Shown piece after piece: positions 23,729-32,267 of a DNA stretch of 64,000 bases. The notes under the pieces are model-generated. The model made no database searches and had not been told where the DNA came from. It was given only the letters and a program-made list of their open reading frames with translations. The stretch lies in assembly GCA_035945115.1 (NCBI GenBank), contig DASZAN010000063.1, positions 1 through 64,000 on the forward strand, written 5' to 3'. The first letter of the stretch is position 1. Each line of letters opens with the position of its first letter. The stretch is from DAHUYF01 sp035945115. Lineage in GTDB: Bacteria > Pseudomonadota > Alphaproteobacteria > ATCC43930 > CGMCC-115725. The position numbers and the translations under genes are program-made.

Positions 23729-23760
23729 GCCCAGGCCGGCAGCCATAGGAGTCTTGATCC

Positions 23761-24927
23761 GTGAAGTCTTCCCATCCCCCGGAGCTCGAACGGCGCCTTG
23801 CGGTCCTGCCGGGGCATCGCCTGGTGATCAAGGAACCGCTCGCGCTCGATTGCGGCGTCGCGCTTGGCCCCTACGCCATCGCATACCAGACCTATGGCCG
23901 GCTCAATGCCGACCGCTCGAACGCGATCCTCATCTGCCATGCGTTGACCGGCGACCAGTACGTCGCCGAACCCCACCCCATCACCGGCAAGCCCGGCTGG
24001 TGGGAGACGCTGGTCGGTCCCGGCAAGGTGCTCGACACCGAGCGCTATTTCCTCATCTGCACCAATGTGCTGGGCGGCTGCATGGGGAGCACCGGGCCGA
24101 TGGAGATCAACCCGTCGACGGGTCGCGCCTGGGGCCTCTCATTCCCCGTCATCACCGTCGCCGACATGGTGCGCGCGCAGACGAAAGTGATCGATCATCT
24201 CGGCATCGAAACCTTGTTCTGCATCACCGGCGGCTCGATGGGTGGCATGCAAGTGCTGCAATGGGCGGCGTCGTTTCCCGAGCGCGTCTTCGCCGCCGTG
24301 CCGATCGCCACGGCGGCGCGGCACTCGGCGCAGAACATCGCCTTCCACGAAGTCGGCCGCCAGGCGATCATGGCCGATCCCAATTGGTGCGGCGGCAATT
24401 ATCTCGAGCTCGGCAAACGACCGGAGCGCGGGCTTGCCGTGGCGCGGATGGCAGCCCACATCACCTATCTCTCCGAGCAGGCGCTCCATCGCAAATTCGG
24501 CCGCAACCTGCAGGACCGCAGCCACCTTACCTACGGCTTCGAAGCCGATTTCCAGGTGGAGAATTATCTCCGCCACCAGGGCATCACCTTCGTCGAGCGC
24601 TTCGACGCCAACTCCTACCTCTATATCACCCGCGCCTGCGATTATTTCGATCTCGCCGCCGAGCATGAGGGCGTGCTGGCGAACGCCTTCCGCGGCACCA
24701 AGACGCGCTTCTGCAGCATCTCCTTCACCAGCGACTGGCTCTATCCGACCTCCGAGAACCGCGCCATCGTGCACGCCCTCAACGCGGTCGCCGCCAATGT
24801 GAGCTTCGTCGAGATCGCCACCGACAAGGGCCACGACGCGTTCCTCTTGGAGGAGCCGGAATTCTTCGCGACATTGCGCGGCTTCCTCGACGGCTGCGCG
24901 CGCCATCGCGGGCTCGCTTCGCCATGA
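23761..24927 (+). CDS. metX: Homoserine O-acyltransferase (MetX)
   Basis: Activates homoserine by O-acetylation or O-succinylation for methionine synthesis. The 388-residue alpha/beta-hydrolase-fold enzyme has CHALTGDQY, GPGKVLDTERYF, NVLGGCMGSTGP, the nucleophile Ser159 in GGSMGGMQ, and an acid and histidine in TSDWLYP and DKGHDAF. It starts at GTG 23761, nine bases after TAGGAG. An SAM-II riboswitch lies just upstream, so expression should fall when S-adenosylmethionine is high. metW follows with an ATGA overlap. Acyl donor preference is not decided here. Confidence 0.96.
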   Translation: MKSSHPPELERRLAVLPGHRLVIKEPLALDCGVALGPYAIAYQTYGRLNADRSNAILICHALTGDQYVAEPHPITGKPGWWETLVGPGKVLDTERYFLICTNVLGGCMGSTGPMEINPSTGRAWGLSFPVITVADMVRAQTKVIDHLGIETLFCITGGSMGGMQVLQWAASFPERVFAAVPIATAARHSAQNIAFHEVGRQAIMADPNWCGGNYLELGKRPERGLAVARMAAHITYLSEQALHRKFGRNLQDRSHLTYGFEADFQVENYLRHQGITFVERFDANSYLYITRACDYFDLAAEHEGVLANAFRGTKTRFCSISFTSDWLYPTSENRAIVHALNAVAANVSFVEIATDKGHDAFLLEEPEFFATLRGFLDGCARHRGLASP

Positions 24928-25574
24928 GCGCCGACGGAACGATCGCCGGCACGGGCGAGATCGCGCCGCTTCGCGGCGATCTCCGCCTCGTCGCCGAGAT
25001 GATCGCAGCAGGATCACGCGTGCTCGATATCGGCTGCGGCGACGGCGTGCTCCTGGCCTCGCTCGCGCGGCAAAAGGACGTCGACGGTCGCGGCATGGAG
25101 CTGAGCCAATCCGGCGTCAACGCCTGCGTGCGGCACGGTCTCTCGGTGATCCAGGGCGACGCCGACCATGACCTCGAGGATTATCCCTCGGACGCCTTCG
25201 ATTACGTCGTGCTGAGCCAGACCTTGCAGGCGACGCGCCAGCCGAAGCGCGTCCTCGAGCATCTCGTGCGCATCGGCCGCCGCGCCATCGTGTCATTTCC
25301 CAATTTCGGCCATTGGCGCATCCGCCTGGGCCTTTTGACCCAAGGCCGCATGCCGCTCACGCCAGCGCTCGCGCATCCCTGGTACGAGACGCCCAACATC
25401 CATCTCTGCACCATCCTCGATTTCGTCGCATTGTGCGACGAGCTCGGCGTGACCATCGAGCGCAGCGTCGCGCTCGACCGCAACGGCATGCCCTACCGGC
25501 TCAATCCGCGCGGCACGCTCGCCAATTGGCTCGCCGAGCAGGCCTTGTTTTTGCTGCGGCGCGAGCGCCGGTGA
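24924..25574 (+). CDS. metW: Methionine biosynthesis protein MetW
   Basis: The 216-residue product has a class I methyltransferase-like fold: VLDIGCGDGVLLASL, a RGMELSQSGVNACV strand, YVVLSQTLQA and the SFPNFGHW motif that marks MetW. MetW supports MetX in homoserine acylation in several proteobacteria and may bind S-adenosylmethionine. Its ATG overlaps the metX stop (ATGA), so translation is coupled and riboswitch control applies to both. It ends three bases from the converging methyltransferase gene. Confidence 0.95.
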   Translation: MSADGTIAGTGEIAPLRGDLRLVAEMIAAGSRVLDIGCGDGVLLASLARQKDVDGRGMELSQSGVNACVRHGLSVIQGDADHDLEDYPSDAFDYVVLSQTLQATRQPKRVLEHLVRIGRRAIVSFPNFGHWRIRLGLLTQGRMPLTPALAHPWYETPNIHLCTILDFVALCDELGVTIERSVALDRNGMPYRLNPRGTLANWLAEQALFLLRRERR

Positions 25575-25577
25575 GGC

Positions 25578-26315
25578 TCAGCGGCCGCTCAGGCGCGGCA
25601 CGCCATGCGCCGCGGGAACATAGACGCGGCGGCGGCTGTCTTTGCGCTTCACCGCCGGCTTCGCATAGATCTGCTTCGTCGCCTCGACCACGGCGACGCC
25701 GGCGAAGGTGGCGAACCAGCGTTCGCCCACCCGCTCGATGGCGGTCGCCGAGCGCAGCATCATGCGCGACGCCGTCGGCGGCACGAAGAGCGCGGCCCCG
25801 ACTGTCTCCGGCGTGAAATCGGCCTCGCGCAGCAAGCGCGAGAGCTGGGCGGGCGTGTAGGGATGGCCTTGCCCGAAGGGCGTGCGGTCGATCCGCGCCC
25901 AGATGCCGCGGCGATTTGGCGTCACCACCAGGAGACGGCCACCGCCGGCCATCACGCGCCAGATCTCCTTCAAGAGCGGCCGCACCTGCTCGCTGTATTC
26001 GAGCCCGTGCACGAGCACCACGCGGTCGATCGAGTAGTCCTGGAACGGAAGCTCGCTTTCCTCCACGAGCGCCACCGCATTGGGCCCCTCGGCGGGCCAG
26101 GCGAGCACGCCTTGCGAGGACGGCATCGCCGCGATGACGCGCTCGGCTTCGTCACGAAACGGTCGCAAATAGGGCGTGGCATAGCCGAGGCCCAGCACGC
26201 GCATGCCGGCGACGTCGGGCCAGATGAGACGCATGCGGCGGCGGATCATGCGCCGCGCCACCTGGCCGAGCCGGCTCAGATAGAAGTCTCTGAGATCGAC
26301 GACATCGACATACAT
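25578..26315 (-). CDS. Class I SAM-dependent methyltransferase-like protein
   Basis: From ATG 26315 the product has 245 residues. A nucleotide-binding loop VLGLGYATPYL stands in place of the usual GxGxG, followed by acidic and hydrophobic strands, RVVLVHGLEYSEQ, and EIWRVMAGGGRLLVVTPNRRG (in parts), which is the post-methyltransferase core of the Methyltransf_11 type. The C-terminal 40 residues are basic. This family often lies beside glyoxalase II in alphaproteobacteria, though gloB is not here. Substrate unknown. It converges on metW and is divergent from the glutathione transferase gene. Confidence 0.8.
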   Translation of the reverse strand: MYVDVVDLRDFYLSRLGQVARRMIRRRMRLIWPDVAGMRVLGLGYATPYLRPFRDEAERVIAAMPSSQGVLAWPAEGPNAVALVEESELPFQDYSIDRVVLVHGLEYSEQVRPLLKEIWRVMAGGGRLLVVTPNRRGIWARIDRTPFGQGHPYTPAQLSRLLREADFTPETVGAALFVPPTASRMMLRSATAIERVGERWFATFAGVAVVEATKQIYAKPAVKRKDSRRRVYVPAAHGVPRLSGR

Positions 26316-26428
26316 GGCCAACAGTCTAGCATGGGATCGCCAGTCGAATTAAATTAGCGGGGCCGCGCAAGTGCGCGCCTTGAACACACCTATGCCGCCA
26401 CCGAATGAACACGATGGGGAGAGAGTCC

Positions 26429-27049
26429 ATGAAGCTTCGCTATTCGCCAACCTCGCCCTATGTCCGCAAGGTCATGGTGGTCGCGTTGGAAACCGGACTA
26501 GCCGAACGCATCGAGCGCATTCCGACGACCGTGGCGCCGACCAAACCCAATGACGAGGTGGCGCGCGAGAATCCGCTGGTGAAGGTTCCGGCACTCACCA
26601 CCGATGACGGTCTCGTGCTCTACGACTCGCCGGTGATCTGCGAATATCTCGACACGCTCCATGACGGGGCGAAGCTTTTCCCGGCGAGCGGCAAGGCGCG
26701 GTGGCTCGCGCTGCGCCAGCAAGCGCTCGGCGACGGCATCCTCGATGCGGCGATCCTCGGTCGTTACGAAATCCTGCGCCCCAAGGAATTCCAGTGGCAG
26801 GACTGGCTCGATGCGCAGATGCGCAAGGTGCGGGGGGCGCTCGCGGCGCTCGAGATGGAAGCGGAGGCGGGCGATCTCGGCGGCCCCCTCACCATCGGCC
26901 ACATCACCATCGCCTGCGCGCTGGGCTATCTCGATTTCCGTTACGCCAGCGAAGCCTGGCGCACGAAACACCGCCGCCTCGCCGTCTGGGCCGACGAAGT
27001 GGCGCAGCACAAATCGATCCAACTCACCGCGCCGAAGGATCCGACGTAA
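26429..27049 (+). CDS. Glutathione S-transferase family protein
   Basis: The 206-residue product has the N-terminal thioredoxin-like domain (MKLRYSPTSPYVRKVMVVALE, then NPLVKVPAL and DSPVICEYLD, whose serine and cis-proline bind glutathione) and a helical C-terminal domain with the hydrophobic staple-like PLTIGHITIACALGYLDF. It resembles the YibF-like proteins of proteobacteria. GGGGAGAGA precedes ATG 26429 and fixes the start. Cytosolic detoxification or reductase activity is likely from the family; the substrate is unknown. Confidence 0.9.
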   Translation: MKLRYSPTSPYVRKVMVVALETGLAERIERIPTTVAPTKPNDEVARENPLVKVPALTTDDGLVLYDSPVICEYLDTLHDGAKLFPASGKARWLALRQQALGDGILDAAILGRYEILRPKEFQWQDWLDAQMRKVRGALAALEMEAEAGDLGGPLTIGHITIACALGYLDFRYASEAWRTKHRRLAVWADEVAQHKSIQLTAPKDPT

Positions 27050-27117
27050 AGTCGCCAACGCGCCGCTCCATTTTCGAAGCGCAGTTGCCGAAAAATGGGG
27101 ATGTAGGGATGAGCGGA

Positions 27118-27144
27118 GATGGAGGGGAGAAGCTTCCCTCCATC
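27118..27144. terminator. Bidirectional hairpin between converging genes
   Basis: Nine-base perfect arms GATGGAGGG and CCCTCCATC enclose GAGAAGCTT. A second stem with CCATTTT and AAAATGG arms lies just before it (27068-27098). Both stand between the glutathione transferase stop and the stop of the converging lipase gene, where a shared terminator is expected. There is no long T-run. Confidence 0.5.
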
Positions 27145-27175
27145 ACCCCTGATCCCCTCAATCTCATGAAAATCT

Positions 27176-28105
27176 TTACCGCGCGACAGCGCCGTCCAGC
27201 CATTGGACGAGGTCGCGCGTGACGTTGTCGCGGTTCGTTTCATTGAAGACCTCGTGCCGGGCGCCGTCGTAGAAGCGGTGCGTCACGCGCTCCAACCCCG
27301 CCGCGCGGTAAGCTTCCAAGAGTTGACGCACGCTTTTGGTATTTTCGCCGACCGGGTCGTTGCTGCCGGCGATGACGTAAATCGGCAGGCGTTTCGGAAT
27401 GCGCGCTTGGCGCCGAGGGCTCGTCACCTCGCCGAGCGCATCAAGCAGGTCGATCCAGAGCTGCACCGAAGCGGGAAAGCCGCAGAGCGGATCGGCGATG
27501 TATTTGTCCACTTCGGCGGCATCGCGCGAGAGCCAATCGAAAGGCGTGCGCGCTGGCGCGAACGGCTTGTTGAAAGCGCCGAAGGAAAACGCCTGCAGGA
27601 GCTGGCTGCGGCCGCGCGCACCGAGCCGGAGGCGCTCGAGACGCGCGATGAGGCGACCCGCCGCGGCGAGCGCGGAGGGCTTGCCGCCCGTGCCCGAGAG
27701 GACGACGCCCGCGAAAGCGTCGCCATGCTCGCTGATGATTTGCTGCGCCATGAACGAGCCCATGGAATGGCCGATGAGCACCATCGGCCGCTCGGGATGA
27801 TCGCCGGCAATGCGCTGCGTCACTTGCCAGAGATCGCCAAGAACGGTCGCCCAGCCGTCGCGCGCGGCGAAGAAGCCGAGATCATCCGCACGCGCCGCGG
27901 TGCGGCCGTGGCCGCGGTGATCGCTGGCATAGACGATGTAGCCTGCGCCGGTGAGCCCGCCGGCAAGCCGGGCATAGCGCCCGCCATGCTCGGCAAGACC
28001 GTGCGCGATCTGCACCACGGCCTTGGGCGCCGCCTCCGGCGCCCAGCGACGGACGAAAATCTCAACCCCGTCCGCCGCCCGGAGAGTGAAGCTCGTCGCC
28101 TCCAT
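27176..28105 (-). CDS. Lysophospholipase/monoacylglycerol-lipase-like alpha/beta hydrolase
   Basis: A 309-residue serine hydrolase: QIAHGLAEHGGRYARLA, SDHRGHG, nucleophile Ser114 in IGHSMGS, acid Asp250 in AGSNDPVG and His284 in GARHEVFNE. This is the PldB/monoglyceride-lipase subfamily. ATG 28105 begins 15 bases after the phaB stop, so it ends the phaC-phaA-phaB run and might be co-expressed. A role in polyester or lipid turnover is possible but not shown; no signal peptide is seen. Confidence 0.88.
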   Translation of the reverse strand: MEATSFTLRAADGVEIFVRRWAPEAAPKAVVQIAHGLAEHGGRYARLAGGLTGAGYIVYASDHRGHGRTAARADDLGFFAARDGWATVLGDLWQVTQRIAGDHPERPMVLIGHSMGSFMAQQIISEHGDAFAGVVLSGTGGKPSALAAAGRLIARLERLRLGARGRSQLLQAFSFGAFNKPFAPARTPFDWLSRDAAEVDKYIADPLCGFPASVQLWIDLLDALGEVTSPRRQARIPKRLPIYVIAGSNDPVGENTKSVRQLLEAYRAAGLERVTHRFYDGARHEVFNETNRDNVTRDLVQWLDGAVAR

Positions 28106-28119
28106 GGCGGCGCCGGCGC

Positions 28120-28842
28120 TCAGTACATGTGCTGGCCGCCGTTGATCGACATGGTCGAGCCGGTGACGAACCCGCCTTGATCTGAGACGAGGAAGAGCAC
28201 GCCGCGCGCAATCTCCTCGGCATGACCGAGACGGCCGACCGGGATGCGCGCGACGATCTTGTCGAGCACGTTCTGCGGCACCGCGCGCACCATGTCGGTG
28301 TCGATGTAGCCGGGCGCGATGGCATTGACGGTGATGCCGCGGCCGGCACCTTCCTGCGCCAGCGCCTTGGTGAAGCCGTGAATACCCGACTTCGCCGCGG
28401 CGTAGTTCACCTGCCCGTACTGGCCGGCCTGGCCGTTGATCGAGCCGATATTGACGATGCGGCCGAAGCCACGCTCGCGCATGCCTTCGATGACGAGGCG
28501 GCACATGTTGAAGCAGGAGGTGAGATTGGTGGCGATCACCTGGCCCCACTGATCGGGTGTCATCTTGTGCAGCACGGCGTCGCGCGTGATGCCGGCATTG
28601 TTGACCAGCACCTCGATGGGTCCCAGCTCCTGCTCGACGCGCTTGACGCCGGTCTCGCACGAGCGGAAGTCGGCGACATCGAAGCGGAAAGCGGGAATGC
28701 CCGTCTCCTGCGTGAAGCGCCGGGCCGCTTCGTCGTTGCTGGCGTAAATGGCCGCCACCTTGTAGTTCGCGTTCTTGAGCGCCACCGCGATCGCGCGCCC
28801 GATGCCGCGCGTGCCGCCCGTCACCACCGCCACTCGTGCCAT
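28120..28842 (-). CDS. phaB: Acetoacetyl-CoA reductase
   Basis: Reduces acetoacetyl-CoA to (R)-3-hydroxybutyryl-CoA with NADPH, the second step of polyhydroxybutyrate synthesis. The 240-residue short-chain dehydrogenase has TGGTRGIG at the cofactor site and catalytic Ser134, Tyr147 and Lys151 (NIGSING, NYAAAKSG). GGAGGAG precedes ATG 28842. It follows phaA by 56 bases on the same strand. Confidence 0.96.
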   Translation of the reverse strand: MARVAVVTGGTRGIGRAIAVALKNANYKVAAIYASNDEAARRFTQETGIPAFRFDVADFRSCETGVKRVEQELGPIEVLVNNAGITRDAVLHKMTPDQWGQVIATNLTSCFNMCRLVIEGMRERGFGRIVNIGSINGQAGQYGQVNYAAAKSGIHGFTKALAQEGAGRGITVNAIAPGYIDTDMVRAVPQNVLDKIVARIPVGRLGHAEEIARGVLFLVSDQGGFVTGSTMSINGGQHMY

Positions 28843-28898
28843 GCCGCTCCTCCCTGGTTCTCGCCGCGTTAACGCGGCGCCGTCATTGTCTGCTTAAA

Positions 28899-30074
28899 TC
28901 AGCCGCGCTCGACGCACATGGCGATTCCCATGCCACCGCCGATGCAGAGGGTGGCGAGCCCACGCTTGGCGTTGCGCTTCTGCAGCTCGTGCAAGAGGGT
29001 CACCAGGATGCGCGTCCCCGAGGCGCCGATGGGATGGCCGAGCGCGATAGCGCCGCCATTCACGTTCACCTTCTCGGCATCGAAGCCGAGGTCCTTGTTG
29101 ACGGCGCAAGCCTGTGCGGCAAACGCCTCGTTGGCCTCGATGAGGTCGAGGTCCTCGACGCGCCAGCCGGCGCGCTTCAACGCAAGGCGGCTCGCCGGAA
29201 TGGGGCCGCTCCCCATGAGCGCGGGATCGACGCCTGCCGTGGCCCACGCGACGATGCGCGCCAGCGGCTTGATGCCGCGCCGTTTCGCTTCGTCCGCTGT
29301 CATCAGCACCACCGCCGCGGCGCCGTCATTGATGCCGGACGCGTTCCCCGCCGTCACGGTGCCGTTCTTGTCGAAGGCGGGGCGGAGCTTCGCCAGCACC
29401 TCGACCGTGGTTCCGTGCTTGGGATACTCGTCGGTGTCGACCACCACATCGCCTTTGCGCGAGGGCACCTTCACCGACACGATCTCGTCCTTGAAGCGGC
29501 CCGCCTTCTGCGCCGCCTCCGCGCGCGCCTGCGAGCGTTGCGCCAGCTCGTCTTGCTGCTCGCGCGTGATCTGCCAGCGTTGCGCCACGTTCTCGGCGGT
29601 ATTGCCCATGTGATAGCCGTTGAAGGCGTCCCAGAGCCCGTCCTTGATCATGGTGTCGACGAACTGCATATCGCCCATCTTGACGCCGCTGCGCAAATGG
29701 GCGGCGTGCGGCGCGCGGCTCATGCTCTCCTGGCCGCCGGCCACGACAATCGCGCTGTCGCCGGTACGGATCGCCTGATAACCCAAGGCGACGCTGCGCA
29801 AACCCGAGCCGCACACCTGGTTGATGGCATAGGCGGTCGCTTCCTGGGGAATGCCGGCGGCGATCGCCGCCTGCCGCGCCGGGTTCATGCCTTGGCCCGC
29901 GGTCAGGATCTGCCCCAGGATCACTTCTGTCACTTCCTTGGTATCGACATTGGCACGGCGGAGCGCCTCGGCGATCACCACCTGCCCCAATTGATGGGCG
30001 GCAAGGCCGCTCAAGCTGCCGTTGAAAGAGCCGATCGGCGTGCGCACGGCGCCGGCTATGACGATGTCGTTCAT
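28899..30074 (-). CDS. phaA: Acetyl-CoA acetyltransferase (beta-ketothiolase)
   Basis: Condenses two acetyl-CoA into acetoacetyl-CoA. The 391-residue thiolase has acyl-accepting Cys88 in NQVCGSGLR, His347 in ALGHPIGASG and the second Cys377 in TLCIGGGMG, plus NEAFAAQ. Its ATG overlaps the phaC stop (ATGA), which couples the two. With phaB next it feeds polyhydroxybutyrate synthesis; it could also serve fatty-acid or ketone-body metabolism. Confidence 0.96.
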   Translation of the reverse strand: MNDIVIAGAVRTPIGSFNGSLSGLAAHQLGQVVIAEALRRANVDTKEVTEVILGQILTAGQGMNPARQAAIAAGIPQEATAYAINQVCGSGLRSVALGYQAIRTGDSAIVVAGGQESMSRAPHAAHLRSGVKMGDMQFVDTMIKDGLWDAFNGYHMGNTAENVAQRWQITREQQDELAQRSQARAEAAQKAGRFKDEIVSVKVPSRKGDVVVDTDEYPKHGTTVEVLAKLRPAFDKNGTVTAGNASGINDGAAAVVLMTADEAKRRGIKPLARIVAWATAGVDPALMGSGPIPASRLALKRAGWRVEDLDLIEANEAFAAQACAVNKDLGFDAEKVNVNGGAIALGHPIGASGTRILVTLLHELQKRNAKRGLATLCIGGGMGIAMCVERG

Positions 30075-31366
30075 CGGGGGGTCCTCGCTCTCTGGGTACG
30101 GGCTTGCTTGCCTCTCTTAGATAGTCTGCGGCCACGGCTTTGGGAACCCGCGACCCTTTCGCCATGGCGGAGGAGCCATTCTCCGAGCGGCTGCCACACC
30201 GCGGCGGGCGCCTCGCGCGCCACCATCATGCCGATGTGTCCTAAGGGCGGCCGCAGCACCTCGGCCAGAGGCAAGGCCGCCGCGAGCACCGCCGCGGTCG
30301 CCGGCGGCACGATGCGATCTTGCGCCGGCAACACCACCAGCGCCGGCACGCGCACGCGCTCAGGCCGGACGGCCGCCCCGCCCACCTCCCACACGCCGCG
30401 GCCTGGCGCGTTCTCGCCATACCAGCCGGCGAGGCAATCGCGCGCCACCGGCAAGGCGAGCGGCACGCCGTCGTTGAGCCAGTCCTCGACCGCGACGAAG
30501 TCGCGCTCTTCGAGACTGCCGGCCGGAAGCGCGGCGAAGCGGCTGAATTTGCGCAGCGCCAAGAGCGGATCGAGCGCGGCGAAGAGCGTTTGCAGCACAT
30601 CGACCGGCAGCTCGCCCAACGCGGCGAAGCCCTCGGTCAGCGGACCTGCGAACGCGCCCAGAAGCCGTGCCTGGCCCGACCGCTCGGCATGGAAGTCCCA
30701 GGGCGTCGCGAGGAGCGCCAGCGCCGTCACCAGCTCCTCGCGGAGCTGGGCCAGCGCGAGCGCGAGCAATCCCCCCATGCAATATCCCACCACGGCGAGC
30801 GGTCCGCCGGTTGCGGCGGCCGCCGCCTCGAGCGAACGCGCGAGCCGACCCGCGATGTAATCCGAGAGCGCGAAACGGCGCTCCGCGGGTTCGGGCCGTC
30901 CCCAATCGACAAGGAGCGGCCGCAGCCCCGCCTCGGCGAGAAAGCGGAGCAGGCTCTTGCCGGGCGCGAGATCGAGGATGTAGGCGCGATTGATGAGCGA
31001 TGGGACGATCAGCACCGGCCTTCCGGACGGCGGACCGTAATCGAGGAGCCGCGTCCCACCTTCGCGCCAGAGCGTCGGCGGATCGGCGAGCGTGCGGCGA
31101 TAGGGATGGTGGCGATAGCGCTGAAGTCCCGTCAGGAAAAGGTCGCCGCGATGGCGGAGCTCGGCCTCGAGCGCCGCGGCGAACGCCTCAGGCGCGATGC
31201 CGGCGAGACTTTGCGCGAGCGCGCTGGCGCGGGGATCGAGCTCCGCCCTCAAGCGCAGCGAGCCGCTCCTCCAGAGCGGCCATGCGGCGCAGGAGGTCAA
31301 CCACAACATCGCCGCGCTCGCGAGATGGAGCGGCAGCGGGCGCGGCCCGAGGCGGGGGCTCACCAT
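30071..31366 (-). CDS. phaC: Polyhydroxyalkanoate synthase (PhaC-like)
   Basis: Polymerises hydroxyacyl-CoA into polyester. The 431-residue product is short compared with class I synthases (about 560-600) and resembles class III-like alphaproteobacterial forms. It begins GPRPLPLHLASA, has VPSLINRAYILDL, the nucleophile Cys196 in the lipase-like box VGYCMGG, acid Asp350 in PAQDRIVPP and His377 in PLGHIGMM. The C terminus is very basic. ATG 31366 gives the conserved N terminus, but this makes the first 179 bases overlap the upstream small gene in another frame. phaA follows with ATGA overlap. Confidence 0.88.
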   Translation of the reverse strand: MVSPRLGPRPLPLHLASAAMLWLTSCAAWPLWRSGSLRLRAELDPRASALAQSLAGIAPEAFAAALEAELRHRGDLFLTGLQRYRHHPYRRTLADPPTLWREGGTRLLDYGPPSGRPVLIVPSLINRAYILDLAPGKSLLRFLAEAGLRPLLVDWGRPEPAERRFALSDYIAGRLARSLEAAAAATGGPLAVVGYCMGGLLALALAQLREELVTALALLATPWDFHAERSGQARLLGAFAGPLTEGFAALGELPVDVLQTLFAALDPLLALRKFSRFAALPAGSLEERDFVAVEDWLNDGVPLALPVARDCLAGWYGENAPGRGVWEVGGAAVRPERVRVPALVVLPAQDRIVPPATAAVLAAALPLAEVLRPPLGHIGMMVAREAPAAVWQPLGEWLLRHGERVAGSQSRGRRLSKRGKQARTQRARTPR

Positions 31367-31526
31367 GCGCAACGTCCGGCGGCGCCGCGGCGGGCGGCCT
31401 GAGCGCGGCGAGGAAGCGGGCCATATTTTCCGCAAGCTCGGGATCCGCCGCCATGGCGATGAGGTGCTCCTGCCACAGGTCGAGGTACCTCTTGGCCAGG
31501 CTTGCAAGGTCCGGCGCTTCGGCCAT
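31188..31526 (-). CDS. Small coiled-coil protein preceding and overlapping phaC
   Basis: The 112-residue product begins MAEAPDLASLAKRYLDLWQE, has an amphipathic helix ending AENMARFLAAL, a Pro/Ala-rich linker and a C-terminal helix LLRRMAALEERLAALEGG with heptad leucines, then a strongly basic tail. I infer an accessory or granule-associated partner of PhaC, since it is read just before and overlaps it by 179 bases. Its codon pattern is consistent with real coding along its whole length. It is divergent from phaR. Confidence 0.75.
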   Translation of the reverse strand: MAEAPDLASLAKRYLDLWQEHLIAMAADPELAENMARFLAALRPPAAAPPDVAHGEPPPRAAPAAAPSRERGDVVVDLLRRMAALEERLAALEGGARSPRQRARAKSRRHRA

Positions 31527-31661
31527 GGCGCGAAGTATATCGGCGGCGCGCGCGCAAGGCCAGCGGCCCAGGACGACGTTCCCTTGCGGTAACCCGCGGG
31601 AAATACTGCTATGCTCGCTTTTTCGGCAGCGGGCAGTGGCCGAAGGCGAAGGAAGCGGGAG

Positions 31662-32264
31662 ATGGACGACAACAAGAGCGGCGCGCAGACCCCGCCGGTG
31701 GTGATCAAGAAATACGCCAACCGCCGGCTCTACAACACGCAGACGAGCAGCTATGTGACGCTCGAGGATCTCAGCCGCATGGTGAAGGAGGGTCGCGAAT
31801 TTGTCGTCTATGACGCGAAGACCGGCGAGGACATCACCCGCGCCGTGCTGACGCAGATCATCGTCGAGGAGGAGCAGAAGGGGCAGAACCTGCTGCCGAT
31901 CGGCTTCCTGCGCCAGCTCATCGGCCTTTACGGCGGCAGCATGCAATGGCTGGTGCCGCGTTATCTCGAGCACGCCATGACCACCTTTGCCCGCAATCAG
32001 GAGCAGATGCGCAAGAATTTGCAGGAGACCTTCGGCGGGCTCTTCCCGTTTGGCCCGCTCGAGGAGATGGGGAAGCAGAATCTGGCACTCTTCGAGAAGA
32101 CGATGAAGATGTTCTCGCCCTTCCCAAGCCCGAGCGAAAAGCCCCGCGCCGGCGACAAGCCCGCCGAAGCGCCGCCCTCGGACGCCACCATCAAGGATTT
32201 GACCGATCGCTTGAACGCGCTCCAGCAGCAGATCGACGCGCTCGGCAAAACGCGGAAGGAATAG
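31662..32264 (+). CDS. phaR: Polyhydroxyalkanoate synthesis repressor PhaR
   Basis: The 200-residue regulator has the PhaR/PHB_acc DNA-binding domain (VVIKKYANRRLYNTQTSSYVT, in parts) followed by the accumulation-regulator domain (DAKTGEDITRAVLTQIIVEEE) and a C-terminal coiled coil LTDRLNALQQQIDAL. PhaR binds polyester granules and represses phasin and synthase genes when no polymer is present. ATG 31662 follows GGGAG. It faces away from the phaC operon with 135 bases between, where its operator is likely. It converges on the GGDEF-EAL gene. Confidence 0.95.
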   Translation: MDDNKSGAQTPPVVIKKYANRRLYNTQTSSYVTLEDLSRMVKEGREFVVYDAKTGEDITRAVLTQIIVEEEQKGQNLLPIGFLRQLIGLYGGSMQWLVPRYLEHAMTTFARNQEQMRKNLQETFGGLFPFGPLEEMGKQNLALFEKTMKMFSPFPSPSEKPRAGDKPAEAPPSDATIKDLTDRLNALQQQIDALGKTRKE

Positions 32265-32267
32265 CGC

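Noticed and set aside
31584..31615. TTGCGG and TATGCT as a phaR promoter
   Set aside because: The spacing is 20 bases, too long for a standard sigma-70 promoter, and alternatives are equally weak.
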